Below are positions 52,472 to 61,806 of a stretch of DNA of 64,000 nucleotides, piece by piece. A program made the translations under genes and the position numbers. Every line of letters begins with the position of its first letter. The stretch's first letter is position 1. Source of the stretch: Pseudarthrobacter oxydans (GTDB lineage: Bacteria > Actinomycetota > Actinomycetes > Actinomycetales > Micrococcaceae); NCBI RefSeq assembly GCF_034258515.1, contig NZ_CP139438.1:2170001-2234000 (forward strand), read 5' to 3'. The notes below the pieces were generated by a model, which was not told the origin of the DNA, did no database searches, and was given only the letters and a program-made list of their open reading frames with translations.

Positions 52472-53881
52472 TCAGGAAATCCGCGCCCCCTGCGCAGAGT
52501 CTGCAGCAGCCGCTGCGTGGTTCTGGGCGACCCTGTCCACGGACTCCCGCACTCCGGGGTGGAGGTCTGCAGCCGCCTTCACGGCGTTCGGGACGAGGTG
52601 GAGGTTCCTGGCAGCGAGCGTCCGTTCCTCCTCGCCGGGCTCGGGAACGTTCTGTCCCTTGGCGAGCACCGTGATGCCCGAGTCGGTGACCTTGAAGCCG
52701 CGGGCCCGGTCCAGCTCCGCGTCCAGGCCAATGGCCGCGCCTGCCGGTACCTTGACGTTCTTGTCGATGATGGCCCGGTTGATCACCGCGCCCTCGCCCA
52801 CCTGCACTTTGTCCATCAGGACCGAGTCGATGACACGGCTGCCGGTGGCCACGTAGACGTCGTTGGACAGGACGGAGCCTTCCACGATGCCGCCGGAGAT
52901 CACGACGCCGCTGGAGACGATCGAGTCCAGGGCCGTGCCCACCGTGTTGTTCTGGCCGCGGACGAACTTGGCGGGCGGCGAGATGCTCTGCCGCGTGTAG
53001 ATGGGCCATTCCGAGTTGTAGAGGTTGAAGACCGGGAGCGGGGAGATCAGGTCCATGTGGGCGTCGTAGAAGGAGTCGATGGTGCCGACGTCGCGCCAGT
53101 ACGTGCGGTCGCGTTCGGTGGAGCCGGGAATGTCATTGAGCGTGAAGTCGTACACGCCGGCCTCGCCCTGGTTCACGAAGTAGGGGATGATGTCTCCGCC
53201 CATGTCGTGCTTGGTGTCCAGCCGCTCGGCGTCCACGTGCAGCGCCGCTACCAGGGCATCGGCGTCAAAGACGTAGTTGCCCATGGAGGCCAGGAACTGC
53301 GACGGGTCCGCGGCCAGTCCGGGGGTGGTGGCAGGCTTTTCCACGAACGCGGCAATCTTTTGGGGATCGTTCTGGTCCACTTCGATCACGCCGAACTGGT
53401 TGGCCATGTGCAGTGGCTGCCGAACAGCGGCCACTGTTGCCTTGGCGCCGCTGTGGACGTGCTGGGCCACCATCTGGGCGAAGTCCATGCGGTAGACATG
53501 GTCCGCGCCGACCACCACAACAATGTCCGGGTTGGCGTCGTGGATCAGGTTCAGGGACTGGTAGATGGCGTTTGCGCTGCCCAGGAACCAGCTCTTGCCC
53601 ACGCGCTGCTGGGCCGGAACCGAAGCCACGTAGTTGCCCAGCTGGGTGGACATGCGCCAGGTCTCGGAGATGTGGCGGTCCAGGCTGTGCGACTTGTACT
53701 GCGTCAGCACCACGATCTGCAGGTAGCGGGAGTTCACCAGGTTGGACAGCGCAAAGTCGATCAGGCGGTAACTCCCGGCGAAGGGGACCGCGGGTTTGGC
53801 CCGGTCCGCCGTCAGCGGCATCAGCCTGTTTCCCTCGCCCCCTGCGAGGACAATGGCCAGGACTCTTTTGTTCAACGGCAT
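52472..53881 (-). CDS. glgC: Glucose-1-phosphate adenylyltransferase
   Basis: Makes ADP-glucose for glycogen and related alpha-glucans. 469 residues. N-terminal catalytic domain [36 protein letters not shown] with the pyrophosphorylase signature, [21 protein letters not shown] and FVEKP; C-terminal left-handed beta helix (about 300-420). ATG at 53879-53881 with AGGAG 9 bases upstream. Divergent from glgA, as in mycobacteria. The final 40 residues are longer and more alanine-rich than usual. Confidence 0.95.
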   Translation of the reverse strand: MPLNKRVLAIVLAGGEGNRLMPLTADRAKPAVPFAGSYRLIDFALSNLVNSRYLQIVVLTQYKSHSLDRHISETWRMSTQLGNYVASVPAQQRVGKSWFLGSANAIYQSLNLIHDANPDIVVVVGADHVYRMDFAQMVAQHVHSGAKATVAAVRQPLHMANQFGVIEVDQNDPQKIAAFVEKPATTPGLAADPSQFLASMGNYVFDADALVAALHVDAERLDTKHDMGGDIIPYFVNQGEAGVYDFTLNDIPGSTERDRTYWRDVGTIDSFYDAHMDLISPLPVFNLYNSEWPIYTRQSISPPAKFVRGQNNTVGTALDSIVSSGVVISGGIVEGSVLSNDVYVATGSRVIDSVLMDKVQVGEGAVINRAIIDKNVKVPAGAAIGLDAELDRARGFKVTDSGITVLAKGQNVPEPGEEERTLAARNLHLVPNAVKAAADLHPGVRESVDRVAQNHAAAAADSAQGARIS

Positions 53882-53919
53882 AATGGTCGCTCCTGTACGC
53901 CTTCGTATCTCCCCAAGAC

Positions 53920-53969
53920 AGTCCGGCATGCCCGGACTCCTTCACACTAGAACAGTTAAGCGTGAAGGA
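53920..53969. promoter_or_regulatory. Two adjoining dyads in the glgC-glgA intergenic region
   Basis: AGTCCGG-CATGC-CCGGACT occupies 53920-53938. TCCTTCAC (53938-53945) is complementary to GTGAAGGA (53962-53969) across 16 bases. The second right arm contains the GAAGGA ribosome site of glgA, so the dyad could be an operator or an RNA hairpin masking that site. The whole divergent gap is only 93 bases. Confidence 0.4.
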
Positions 53970-53974
53970 CTACC

Positions 53975-55189
53975 TTGGGTCTTGTGCGAATAGACATTGT
54001 GACTAAAGAGTTCCCGCCGGAGATCTACGGTGGCGCCGGAGTCCACGTAGCCGAATTGAGCAGGGTGCTTAGTAAGCATGTTGACCTGCAGGTTCGTGCT
54101 TTTGGCGCTCCCCGCGATACCGACTATCATGGCGCCACCGTGACGTCCTACCAGGTGCCTGAGGACCTTGGCGGGGCCAACGCCGCGGTGCAGACCCTCG
54201 GGGTGGACCTCCGGATCGTCCCGGACGTGGAAGGCGCGGACCTGGTCCATTCGCATACCTGGTACGCCAACATGGCAGGGCACCTGGCATCCCTGCTGCA
54301 CGGCATCCCGCATGTCCTCAGCGCCCACAGCCTGGAGCCGCTGCGCCCCTGGAAGGCGGAGCAGCTCGGCGGCGGGTACGCGCTCTCTTCCTGGGTGGAG
54401 AAGACGGCTTATGAGGCTGCGGCAGCCATCATCGCTGTTTCCGAGGGTATGCGGCAGGACATCCTGCGCAGCTACCCGGACGTTGATCCCGCGAAGGTCA
54501 AGGTGGTCCACAACGGCATTGACGTCGAGCTGTGGCAGCGCGACGAGAATGACGACGCCGTCCGCGCCTTGGGCATTGATCCGGCCAAACCCAGCGTGGT
54601 TTTCGTGGGCAGGAACACCCGCCAAAAAGGCGTTCCCTACCTGCTGCGGGCTGCCGCGAAGCTGCCCGCCGATGTTCAACTGGTCCTGTGCCTGGGCGCA
54701 GCGGATACCCCCGAGCTCGCTGCCGAGACTGCCCGCCTGATCGAGGACCTGCAGAGCCAGCGAACCGGCGTGGTGCTCATTGAGCGCATGTTGCCCCGGC
54801 ACGAGCTCATCCAGGTCCTCAGCCACGCCACCGCGTTCGCCTGCCCCTCGATCTACGAACCCCTCGGCATCGTGAACCTGGAAGCAATGGCCTGCGGCGC
54901 CGCAGTGGTGGCCAGCGCCACCGGCGGCATCCCGGAGGTGGTGGAGCACGGCCAGACCGGCCTCCTCGTGGACCTTGAGCAGGTCACCGACGGCACCGGG
55001 ACCCCCCTTGATCCGGAGAAGTTCGTCACCGAATTCGCGGCCGCCCTCACCGAGGTTGTGTCTGATCCGGAGCGGGCACGCGCCATGGGCCAGGCCGGCC
55101 GGCTGCGCGCCGAGAAACACTTCTCCTGGGAGTCCATCACCGAGACCACCCTGGACGTGTACCGCTCGGTGCTGCCGTCCCACGGCTAA
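53975..55189 (+). CDS. glgA: Glycogen synthase / maltose-1-phosphate synthase (actinobacterial GlgA/GlgM)
   Basis: GT4-type glucosyltransferase of 404 residues using ADP-glucose. It starts [21 protein letters not shown] with the nucleotide-sugar glycine loop. Other blocks are [36 protein letters not shown] and the [14 protein letters not shown] donor-binding motif. In actinobacteria the protein called GlgA is often the maltose-1-phosphate synthase GlgM, acting in the GlgE route; sequence alone does not decide. TTG at 53975 suits GAAGGA upstream; a GTG at 53984 is the alternative. Confidence 0.92.
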   Translation: MGLVRIDIVTKEFPPEIYGGAGVHVAELSRVLSKHVDLQVRAFGAPRDTDYHGATVTSYQVPEDLGGANAAVQTLGVDLRIVPDVEGADLVHSHTWYANMAGHLASLLHGIPHVLSAHSLEPLRPWKAEQLGGGYALSSWVEKTAYEAAAAIIAVSEGMRQDILRSYPDVDPAKVKVVHNGIDVELWQRDENDDAVRALGIDPAKPSVVFVGRNTRQKGVPYLLRAAAKLPADVQLVLCLGAADTPELAAETARLIEDLQSQRTGVVLIERMLPRHELIQVLSHATAFACPSIYEPLGIVNLEAMACGAAVVASATGGIPEVVEHGQTGLLVDLEQVTDGTGTPLDPEKFVTEFAAALTEVVSDPERARAMGQAGRLRAEKHFSWESITETTLDVYRSVLPSHG

Positions 55190-55208
55190 CGACCCCTCGC
55201 TATTAATT

Positions 55209-55249
55209 ACGACGGCGCCGCTCCCCTCACGAGGGGGCGGCGCCGTCGT
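55209..55249. terminator. Bidirectional terminator between glgA and the acyl-CoA oxidase gene
   Basis: ACGACGGCGCCGC (55209-55221) pairs with GCGGCGCCGTCGT (55237-55249). The stem continues through CCCCTC/GAGGGG with a single T bulge and a 2-base loop, 19 pairs in all. It lies between two convergent genes. Confidence 0.85.
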
Positions 55250-55267
55250 TCATTAGGCCGTTGGCCG

Positions 55268-57385
55268 TCAGTTCCGTTTCGCCGCAGCGGTCCTGGCCAG
55301 CAGGACCTTCTCATCCACCGGGGACTGGCCGCTTGCCCGCTGGCTGCGGAAGTAGGCCCGCGCCTCATCCTGCCGCTTCTTCTCCGCACCGGTCGCGATT
55401 GCGGCGCGCACGTGGTCGCCGCCGTAGCCAAAGGCGTCCACGAGGTCCAGCGCATGCGGGCGGATCTTCACCAGCAGCCTGTTGATGTATTCACCCACCG
55501 TTCTGGCCCGCTGCATGGAAAGGCGGCCGTTCATGAGGTACCAGGACAGGTTCTTTTCAATCAGCGACAGGCCGAAGAGGTCACGCAGCCACGTCAGCAC
55601 CGTCCTGGTGCCTGGGTCCTCCACCTCGCGAAGCGCGTCGGTGAAGGCCTCCCATTGCAGCAGTTCGGCGTGCGCCTGGGCGGCATCGATGAGTTCGTTC
55701 TGGTGACGGTTGAACAGTGCCGCGCCCTTTTCCTGGGAAAGCCGGTTGCTGCCTTTAAGGGCTGTTGCCGCTTCCGCCACCATGGTCTGCACCCTGTCCG
55801 TAAGGAGGGCACGCTGGCCCTCCTCGTCACGGAGGGCGATGGCGGCTTTCTGCACCGAGCCGGTGTCCGCCATGAACTGGGCCACCTGCCGCAGTCCTGT
55901 CCGGTGGATTGCAGCGCCGGTTGCCTGGCCCACCACATAGCGGGCCAGTACCCCGAAGTCCACGTTCCGGAACTCCTTGGCGTAGTCGGCCAGGAGGCGC
56001 TTGGCCACCAGCTGCAGCAGCACGGTGTTGTCGCCCTCGAACGTGGCGTAGACGTCAAGATCGGCCCGCAGCGACGCAAAGCGGTTCTCGATCAGGAAGC
56101 CGGCACCGCCGCAGGCTTCGCGGCATTCCTGCAGGGTGTCCAGCGCATGCCAAGTGCTCAGGGCCTTCAGTGCGGCGGCGAGTGTTTCCAGGTCCTGGCG
56201 GTCGGCGTCGGTGTCGTGGGCGCCGGAAAAGACGTCGTCGAACTTCTCCAGGAGCTGCTCATGGGCGAACCCCGCTGCGTAGGTAGTGGCGAGCCGGGTG
56301 AACAGCCGGCGCTGGTGGCGCTGGTAGTCAAGCAGGACTTCTTCGTCCGTATGGGAGGAGGCGTTGAACTGGCGGCGCTCGGTTGCGTATCGGATGGCCG
56401 CCGTCAGGGCCACCCTGGACGCAGCCACGGCGGCGCCGTCCAGCGACACCCGGCCCTGGACAAGGGTTCCCAGCATGGTGAAGAACCGCCGGCCCGGGCT
56501 GGCGATAGGGGAGGTGTATGTGCCGTCCGGGGCTACGTCGCCGTAGCGGTTCAGGAGGTTCGTCCGGGGGATCCGGACGTTGGTGAAGTGCAGCCGCCCG
56601 TTGTCGATTCCGTTGAGTCCACCCTTGATGCCGTCGTCCTCGCCGCCGATGCCGGGCAGGAACTCCTTGGTTTCCGGGTCCCGCAGGTCCACGTAGAAGG
56701 CATGTACGCCGTGGTTGACGCCGCGGGTGACAAGCTGGGCGAACACCACGGCGCCCAGTCCGTCGTTGGCCGCGTTCCCGATGTAGTCCTTCCAGGCGGC
56801 GCGGAACGGCGTGTGCACCACGAATTCTTCAGTGGACGGATCGTACGTGGCCGTGGTCGCGATGCTGGCCACGTCGGAGCCGTGTCCCGTCTCGGTCATG
56901 GCGAAGCAGCCCGGGATATCCAGGTTCATGATGCCGGGAAGCCATTTCGCATGGTGTTCGGCGGTGCCAAGGTGCATGACGGCGGAGCCGAACAGGCCCC
57001 ACTGCACGCCGGCCTTGATCTGCAGCGAGGGATCGGCCACCACAAGTTCCTCGAAGCCGGCGATGTTTCCGCCGTGGTCGTCGGCGCCGCCCAAGGCTGC
57101 CGGGAAGGCGCGGTGCACCGCCTCATTGTCCACAAGGTACCTCAGCTGTCCGTACACCCTGGTCCGGTGCTCGGTGTGGGTCAGGCCTTCAATCTTGTGA
57201 AGCTCGGGGCGTGCGGCAAGGTCCCGGGCCTGCAGCCGGACGGCCGCCCACTTGCCGAGCAGCTGCTTGCCCAGCGTTTCGACGTCGACGGCGGGCTGGG
57301 GCCGGGCGGCGGTGCCGGGGACCGCTTTTTGCGGTGCTTCCGGGCGCTTCCCCTTGCCGGTGGGACGGTCCACTACTTCAGTCAT
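55268..57385 (-). CDS. Acyl-CoA oxidase/dehydrogenase family protein (ACOX-like)
   Basis: FAD enzyme of 705 residues introducing the trans-2 double bond into acyl-CoA. Its length is that of acyl-CoA oxidases, with two acyl-CoA dehydrogenase-like C-terminal regions, rather than about 400 for ordinary dehydrogenases. Motifs: PGCFAMTETGHGSDVASI (substrate and FAD), ECREACGGAGFLIENRF and the catalytic glutamate Glu450 in TFEGDNTVLLQL. It may transfer electrons to oxygen, giving hydrogen peroxide, or to an electron carrier. It stands beside a TetR regulator and faces the rest of the beta-oxidation set. Confidence 0.88.
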   Translation of the reverse strand: MTEVVDRPTGKGKRPEAPQKAVPGTAARPQPAVDVETLGKQLLGKWAAVRLQARDLAARPELHKIEGLTHTEHRTRVYGQLRYLVDNEAVHRAFPAALGGADDHGGNIAGFEELVVADPSLQIKAGVQWGLFGSAVMHLGTAEHHAKWLPGIMNLDIPGCFAMTETGHGSDVASIATTATYDPSTEEFVVHTPFRAAWKDYIGNAANDGLGAVVFAQLVTRGVNHGVHAFYVDLRDPETKEFLPGIGGEDDGIKGGLNGIDNGRLHFTNVRIPRTNLLNRYGDVAPDGTYTSPIASPGRRFFTMLGTLVQGRVSLDGAAVAASRVALTAAIRYATERRQFNASSHTDEEVLLDYQRHQRRLFTRLATTYAAGFAHEQLLEKFDDVFSGAHDTDADRQDLETLAAALKALSTWHALDTLQECREACGGAGFLIENRFASLRADLDVYATFEGDNTVLLQLVAKRLLADYAKEFRNVDFGVLARYVVGQATGAAIHRTGLRQVAQFMADTGSVQKAAIALRDEEGQRALLTDRVQTMVAEAATALKGSNRLSQEKGAALFNRHQNELIDAAQAHAELLQWEAFTDALREVEDPGTRTVLTWLRDLFGLSLIEKNLSWYLMNGRLSMQRARTVGEYINRLLVKIRPHALDLVDAFGYGGDHVRAAIATGAEKKRQDEARAYFRSQRASGQSPVDEKVLLARTAAAKRN

Positions 57386-57439
57386 GTCAATGTCCTTCGT
57401 TGGTGCTGACAGTGTTTGGTGGTTTGCATTGGAGTTAGG

Positions 57440-58126
57440 TCATTCCCGCGCGGCCGGGGTGAGCTCGGGAGCTATGCCGACGCAGAGCCAGGCCGTGATC
57501 TGGCGTGCCATTGCTTCCTGGTCAGGTTTGGCGGGGGAGTCCGGCGTGCTGAGCCATTGCTCGCCGGCATTCCGTACCAGTCCAATCGCGGCCTTCGGCC
57601 AGTAGCCGATCACGGCGTGCTTGCCGTCCCCCAGGTGGGACCGCATGGGCGTAGCGATCATCTCCGCGATGGCGTCGAAGAAGTGCCCCAGCGCCCCGGA
57701 GACAGCTCCCGATGAACCCTCCGGGTCGCCGCTGCCATGCCGGGTGACAAACGTATAGACGTTGGGGCTGGTCTCCGCCATTTGCAGGTAGGCCGAGACC
57801 ATGGCCAGAAGCCCTTCACGGGGGGTATGGGCGCTCTGCGCGGCTTCCTTGATCCTGCGCTGCATCTGGCTTAAGACCACTTCACCCACTGCCTGCTGGA
57901 GCCCGGCCTTATCGCCAAAGTAGCGGTAGAACACGGACTTTGAGGTTCCTGCAGCAGCGGCAATCTCCTCCATGGAGGCGTCACTTCCCAGCAGGTGCAC
58001 AGCCCGCCGTGCCGATTTGATCAGCTCCCTCCGGCGCTCCTCCCGATGGCTCTGCCAGCGCGAAGAACGTCCGTCGGGGCTGCCTGGCACAGAGGCATCC
58101 GGGGGGTTCGTGTGGGTGATGTTCAC
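57440..58126 (-). CDS. TetR-family transcriptional regulator of the fatty-acid locus
   Basis: Repressor of 228 residues. The N-terminal helix-turn-helix (ELIKSARRAVHLLGSDASMEEIAAAAGTSKS then VFYRYFGDKAGLQQAVG) is typical of TetR; the C-terminal part should bind a ligand, presumably a fatty acyl-CoA. Start is the GTG at 58124-58126, directly at the edge of a perfect 14-base-arm palindrome. No ribosome site is visible, so the message is probably leaderless. It sits between the acyl-CoA oxidase gene (same strand) and the thiolase gene (divergent), which it likely controls. Confidence 0.9.
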   Translation of the reverse strand: MNITHTNPPDASVPGSPDGRSSRWQSHREERRRELIKSARRAVHLLGSDASMEEIAAAAGTSKSVFYRYFGDKAGLQQAVGEVVLSQMQRRIKEAAQSAHTPREGLLAMVSAYLQMAETSPNVYTFVTRHGSGDPEGSSGAVSGALGHFFDAIAEMIATPMRSHLGDGKHAVIGYWPKAAIGLVRNAGEQWLSTPDSPAKPDQEAMARQITAWLCVGIAPELTPAARE

Positions 58127-58158
58127 GATACCCAGCGTATCAGGTACGCTGGGTATCG
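58126..58158. promoter_or_regulatory. Perfect palindromic operator in the TetR-thiolase intergenic region
   Basis: CGATACCCAGCGTA (58126-58139) and TACGCTGGGTATCG (58145-58158) are perfectly complementary, 14 of 14, around TCAGG. The site begins at the first base of the TetR coding region and ends 28 bases before the thiolase ATG. Position, length and symmetry fit the operator of the adjacent TetR protein. It would repress both directions at once. Confidence 0.8.
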
Positions 58159-58186
58159 GTAACCGAACGTGACCCGAGGAGAGCCC

Positions 58187-59548
58187 ATGTCCATTGACGG
58201 ACAGTCCAGCACCGGACCCGAAGACCCAAACACCCGCACGGCAGGCACCCCTGCCACCCGCCGGGCCGTGATCGTCGGCGGGAACCGGATCCCGTTTGCC
58301 CGCGCCGGCGGATCCTACGCAAAATCCTCCAACCTGGACATGCTGACCGCCGCCCTTGACGGCCTGATCGCGCGCTTCGGCCTCCAGGACGAGCGCATCG
58401 GCGAAGTGGCCGCAGGCGCCGTCCTCAAGCACTCCCGGGACTTCAACCTCACCCGCGAAGCGGTCCTGGGTTCCGCTCTCTCCGCCGAGACCCCTGCCTA
58501 TGACCTGCAGCAGGCGTGCGCCACAGGGCTGGAGACCGTGGTGGGCCTGGCCAACAAGATCAAGCTGGGCCAGATCGATTCCGCAATCGCCGGCGGGGTG
58601 GATTCGGCGTCCGATGCTCCGATCGTGGTCAGCGAGGGCCTCCGCGAGGTGATCCTGGACCTCAACCGGGCCAAGACCCTTACGCAGCGCCTGCAGGTAC
58701 TCGGGCGGCTGCGGCCGAAGGATCTCGCCCCGCTGGCACCCGGCACGGCCGAGCCCCGGACCGGACTTTCGATGGGCGAGCACCAGGCCCTGACCACGGC
58801 GCAGTGGAAGATCTCCCGCGAGTCCCAGGACGAACTGGCCTACAACAGCCACAGGAACCTCGCCGCCGCCTACGAGTCAGGGTTCTTCGATGACCTCGTC
58901 ACGCCCTACCGGGGACTGGTGCGGGACGGCAACCTCCGTGCAGACACCTCGCTCGAAAAGCTCTCTACCCTGAAGCCGGTCTTCGGCAAGAACCTCGGTG
59001 CTGCGGCCACTATGACTGCCGGCAACTCCACCCCCCTCACCGACGGGGCGTCCACGGTCCTGCTGGCTTCCGAGGCCTGGGCAGACGCCCGCGACCTGCC
59101 CAAGCTCGCTGCCGTGGTGGATGCGGAAGCCGCGGCCGTGGACTTTGTCCATGGCAAGGACGGCCTGCTGATGGCCCCCGTGTTCGCCGTGCCCCGGCTG
59201 CTGGCCCGCCAGGGCCTCACACTGGCGGACATTGACTTCTTCGAAATCCACGAGGCATTCGCAGCCACGGTCCTCGGCACCCTGGCGGCCTGGGAGGACG
59301 AGGAGTTCGGCCGTACCCGCCTTGGCTTGCAGGGCGCCTTCGGCAGCATTGACCGGTCGCGCCTGAACGTAAACGGGTCTTCGCTGGCTGCCGGCCATCC
59401 CTTCGCCGCCACCGGCGGCCGGATCGTGGCTTCGTTGGCCAAGCAGCTGCATGCCACGGGCAGCACCGCCGGCCGGCCCGCGCGCGGACTGGTCTCGGTC
59501 TGCGCGGCCGGCGGCATGGGCGTCGTCGCTGTTCTCGAATCACTGTAG
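58187..59548 (+). CDS. Acetyl-CoA C-acyltransferase (FadA/FadI-like thiolase)
   Basis: Final thiolytic step of beta-oxidation. 453 residues with all catalytic residues: Cys111 in QQACATGLE, HEAFAAT in place of NEAF, His404 in AAGHPFAATGG and Cys439 in SVCAAGGMG. Closest in type to FadI/FadA2, which act on longer chains in a trifunctional-like set. The start is the ATG at 58187 behind GAGGAGA. FabG4-like and MaoC genes follow directly. Confidence 0.93.
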   Translation: MSIDGQSSTGPEDPNTRTAGTPATRRAVIVGGNRIPFARAGGSYAKSSNLDMLTAALDGLIARFGLQDERIGEVAAGAVLKHSRDFNLTREAVLGSALSAETPAYDLQQACATGLETVVGLANKIKLGQIDSAIAGGVDSASDAPIVVSEGLREVILDLNRAKTLTQRLQVLGRLRPKDLAPLAPGTAEPRTGLSMGEHQALTTAQWKISRESQDELAYNSHRNLAAAYESGFFDDLVTPYRGLVRDGNLRADTSLEKLSTLKPVFGKNLGAAATMTAGNSTPLTDGASTVLLASEAWADARDLPKLAAVVDAEAAAVDFVHGKDGLLMAPVFAVPRLLARQGLTLADIDFFEIHEAFAATVLGTLAAWEDEEFGRTRLGLQGAFGSIDRSRLNVNGSSLAAGHPFAATGGRIVASLAKQLHATGSTAGRPARGLVSVCAAGGMGVVAVLESL

Positions 59549-59557
59549 GAGGTTCCG

Positions 59558-60898
59558 GTGACAGACAAGTACGCACAACTGGTTAACCAGGGCCCGGGCA
59601 GGAATGTGGCCAAGAAGCTCGGCCTTCCCCAGCCCGCGGTCCTTCGCCGCTACGAGCCCGGGCAGCCCTTGATCAACGGCCCCATCCTGGTCCAGGGAAG
59701 CACGGCGGGTGCCGATGCCCTGTCCGCGGAACTGCTTTCCTGGGACCTTGATGTCCGGCGGCACGCCGTACCGCGGGAAAAACTCGGTGCCATCATCCTG
59801 GTGCTGGATGAAGTGGCGCACCCCGGGGACCTCGAAAAGCCGATTCTCCCGGCAGCGGCTTCCCTGCGGGACCTTGCCGCCGGCGGACGCGTCGTCACGG
59901 TCTCCCGGCCGGCGTCGGACGCCGATTCGCCTGCAGCTGCCGCTGCCAGGCAGGGGGTTGACGGGTTCCTCCGCTCGCTGGCCAAGGAACTTCGGGGCGG
60001 CGCCACGGGCAACGGCATCATCCTGAGGGACGGTATCGAGCCGACCAGCCCCAGCGCCCTGGCAGCCCTCCGATTCTTCCTCTCCGGCCGTTCGGCATTC
60101 GTGGACGGGCAGTTTGTGACCGTGTCCGGCACGTCCGGAGAACTTGCCGGGGACCCGGACAAGCCGCTGGCCGGCAAGATCGCGGTGGTGACCGGAGCGG
60201 CACGCGGCATCGGAGCGGCCATCGCCCGCACCCTGCACCGCGACGGCGCAACCCTGGTCCTCGTGGACGTCCCCGCGGCCGGCGACCAGCTGGCAGCGGT
60301 TGCGAACGAGGTGCGGGGGACCGCGCTCCAACTGGACATCAGCAGGGAGGACGCGGGACAACGCATTCTTGAGCACGCCGCGCAGCGCCACGGACGACTG
60401 GACATCATGGTCCACAACGCCGGGATCACCCGGGACAAACTGCTGGCCAACATGGACCAGCCCCGATGGAACTCGGTCATCAGCATCAACATAGCCGCGC
60501 AACTCCGCATCAACGAGGCTCTCCTTTCCTCAAAGCACTTCCGGGAATCGCCGCGCATAGTGTCAGTTGCTTCAACCAGCGGCATTGCCGGCAACCGGGG
60601 GCAAACCAACTATGCGGCGTCCAAGGCCGGGGTGATGGGAATGGTCAGGGCCACCGCTCCGCACATGGCCGCGCTCGGCGGCAGCATCAATGCGGTGGCC
60701 CCGGGTTTCATAGAAACCGAGATGACCGCCAGGATCCCGTTTGCCCTCCGCGAGATCGGCCGGCGGCTGAACTCCCTGCAGCAGGGCGGCCTGCCATCGG
60801 ATGTTGCCGAAGCCGTGTCCTTCCTTGCCAGTGATGCAGCGGCCGGCATCAACGGCGAGGTGCTCCGGGTCTGCGGGCAGAACATGGTGGGGGCATGA
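59558..60898 (+). CDS. High-molecular-weight FabG4-like 3-oxoacyl reductase
   Basis: Protein of 446 residues with two Rossmann-type halves, as in mycobacterial FabG4. The N-terminal half (about 1-200) lacks cofactor motifs and is probably structural. The C-terminal half (from about 205) has VVTGAARGIGAAIA, HNAGITRDKLL, SVASTSGIAG and Tyr352/Lys356 in NYAASK. It interconverts 3-oxoacyl and 3-hydroxyacyl-CoA; NADH-dependent work in beta-oxidation is likely. GTG start after AGGAGG, 9 bases after the thiolase; its stop overlaps the MaoC start. Confidence 0.92.
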   Translation: MTDKYAQLVNQGPGRNVAKKLGLPQPAVLRRYEPGQPLINGPILVQGSTAGADALSAELLSWDLDVRRHAVPREKLGAIILVLDEVAHPGDLEKPILPAAASLRDLAAGGRVVTVSRPASDADSPAAAAARQGVDGFLRSLAKELRGGATGNGIILRDGIEPTSPSALAALRFFLSGRSAFVDGQFVTVSGTSGELAGDPDKPLAGKIAVVTGAARGIGAAIARTLHRDGATLVLVDVPAAGDQLAAVANEVRGTALQLDISREDAGQRILEHAAQRHGRLDIMVHNAGITRDKLLANMDQPRWNSVISINIAAQLRINEALLSSKHFRESPRIVSVASTSGIAGNRGQTNYAASKAGVMGMVRATAPHMAALGGSINAVAPGFIETEMTARIPFALREIGRRLNSLQQGGLPSDVAEAVSFLASDAAAGINGEVLRVCGQNMVGA

Positions 60899-61806
60899 TG
60901 TCCGCCCAGCCGGTCATCCTGGGGGAGATGCCCTCGCTGTCCAAGCTCTACGTCAACGCCGCTGCCCAGGCCGCACGCCGCCGGCTGCTGGGCAGCCAGG
61001 ATGGATCCGTCCTGCCGGCCGAAAGCCATGAAGTACGCGGGGTCAGCGTGGACGTTGCCACGCTCACCGCGTACCAGCACCTGATCGGCGAGACGGCCAG
61101 CGACGTGCTGCCTGCCGGGTTCATCCACGCACTCGCCTTTCCGCTGGCCATGAGCGTGCTGAACAGGGACGACTTCCCTTTGCCCCTGCTCGGCATGATC
61201 CACCTTCGGAACAGCGTGCAACAGCGTTCCCCGGTACTCTTCACCGACAGCCTGGACGTCTCCGCCAGGGTGGAAAATCTCCGGGGTCACCGTGCGGGGA
61301 CGGTGGTGGATGTGGTGGCGGATGTGCGGTTGTCAGGGGCACCCGAGGCCTCCTGGCGGGGGGTGTCCACCTACCTGGCCAAGGGAGTCTTCCTGCCGGG
61401 GATCGACAAACCGTCCCCGGCCTCCGCCCGGGCGGAATTCAAGGCGCCGAACCCCACCGCTATCTGGCAGCTTGGTGTTGACACCGGCCGGGCTTACGCG
61501 GCGGTATCGGGTGACTTCAATCCCATACACCTAAGCGTGCTTTCCGCCAGGGCTTTGGGGATGCGGCGGTCCATAGCCCACGGCATGTACCTGGCGGCCA
61601 GGGCGCTCGCCGACGTCGGCCCGTCCCGTGGCGATTCCTTCACGTGGGATGTGGATTTCGACTCCCCGGTGTTTCTTCCCGGCATGGTTGCCCTGGAGAT
61701 CAATACCGAAGAAGGGGACTCCGGCGCGCGGACGCGTTCCAGTTTTGTGGCATGGAATCCCAGGTCGGGGCGCCGCCACTTCAGCGGTTCGGTCAGCGCC
61801 CTCTAG
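60895..61806 (+). CDS. MaoC-family enoyl-CoA hydratase (HtdX-like)
   Basis: Double hot-dog protein of 303 residues. The C-terminal half carries the (R)-hydratase motif YAAVSGDFNPIHLS with the catalytic Asp/His, followed by AHGMYLAARAL. Converts trans-2-enoyl-CoA to 3-hydroxyacyl-CoA. It overlaps the FabG4-like gene as ATGA (60895-60898). It shares the 4-base CTAG at its end with the convergent FUSC gene. Confidence 0.9.
   Translation: MMSAQPVILGEMPSLSKLYVNAAAQAARRRLLGSQDGSVLPAESHEVRGVSVDVATLTAYQHLIGETASDVLPAGFIHALAFPLAMSVLNRDDFPLPLLGMIHLRNSVQQRSPVLFTDSLDVSARVENLRGHRAGTVVDVVADVRLSGAPEASWRGVSTYLAKGVFLPGIDKPSPASARAEFKAPNPTAIWQLGVDTGRAYAAVSGDFNPIHLSVLSARALGMRRSIAHGMYLAARALADVGPSRGDSFTWDVDFDSPVFLPGMVALEINTEEGDSGARTRSSFVAWNPRSGRRHFSGSVSAL

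Noticed and set aside
52401..53009. Upstream extension of the zinc-ribbon SDR gene
   Set aside because: Would add 203 low-complexity Arg/Gly/His residues overlapping glgC in another frame; GTG at 52400 starts the plausible protein.
55412..57409. Open frame of 665 codons on the plus strand
   Set aside because: Exact antisense of the acyl-CoA oxidase gene; no motif, shadow of codon bias.
58127..58852. Upstream extension of the TetR gene
   Set aside because: Runs antisense through the thiolase gene and across the palindromic operator; not protein-like.
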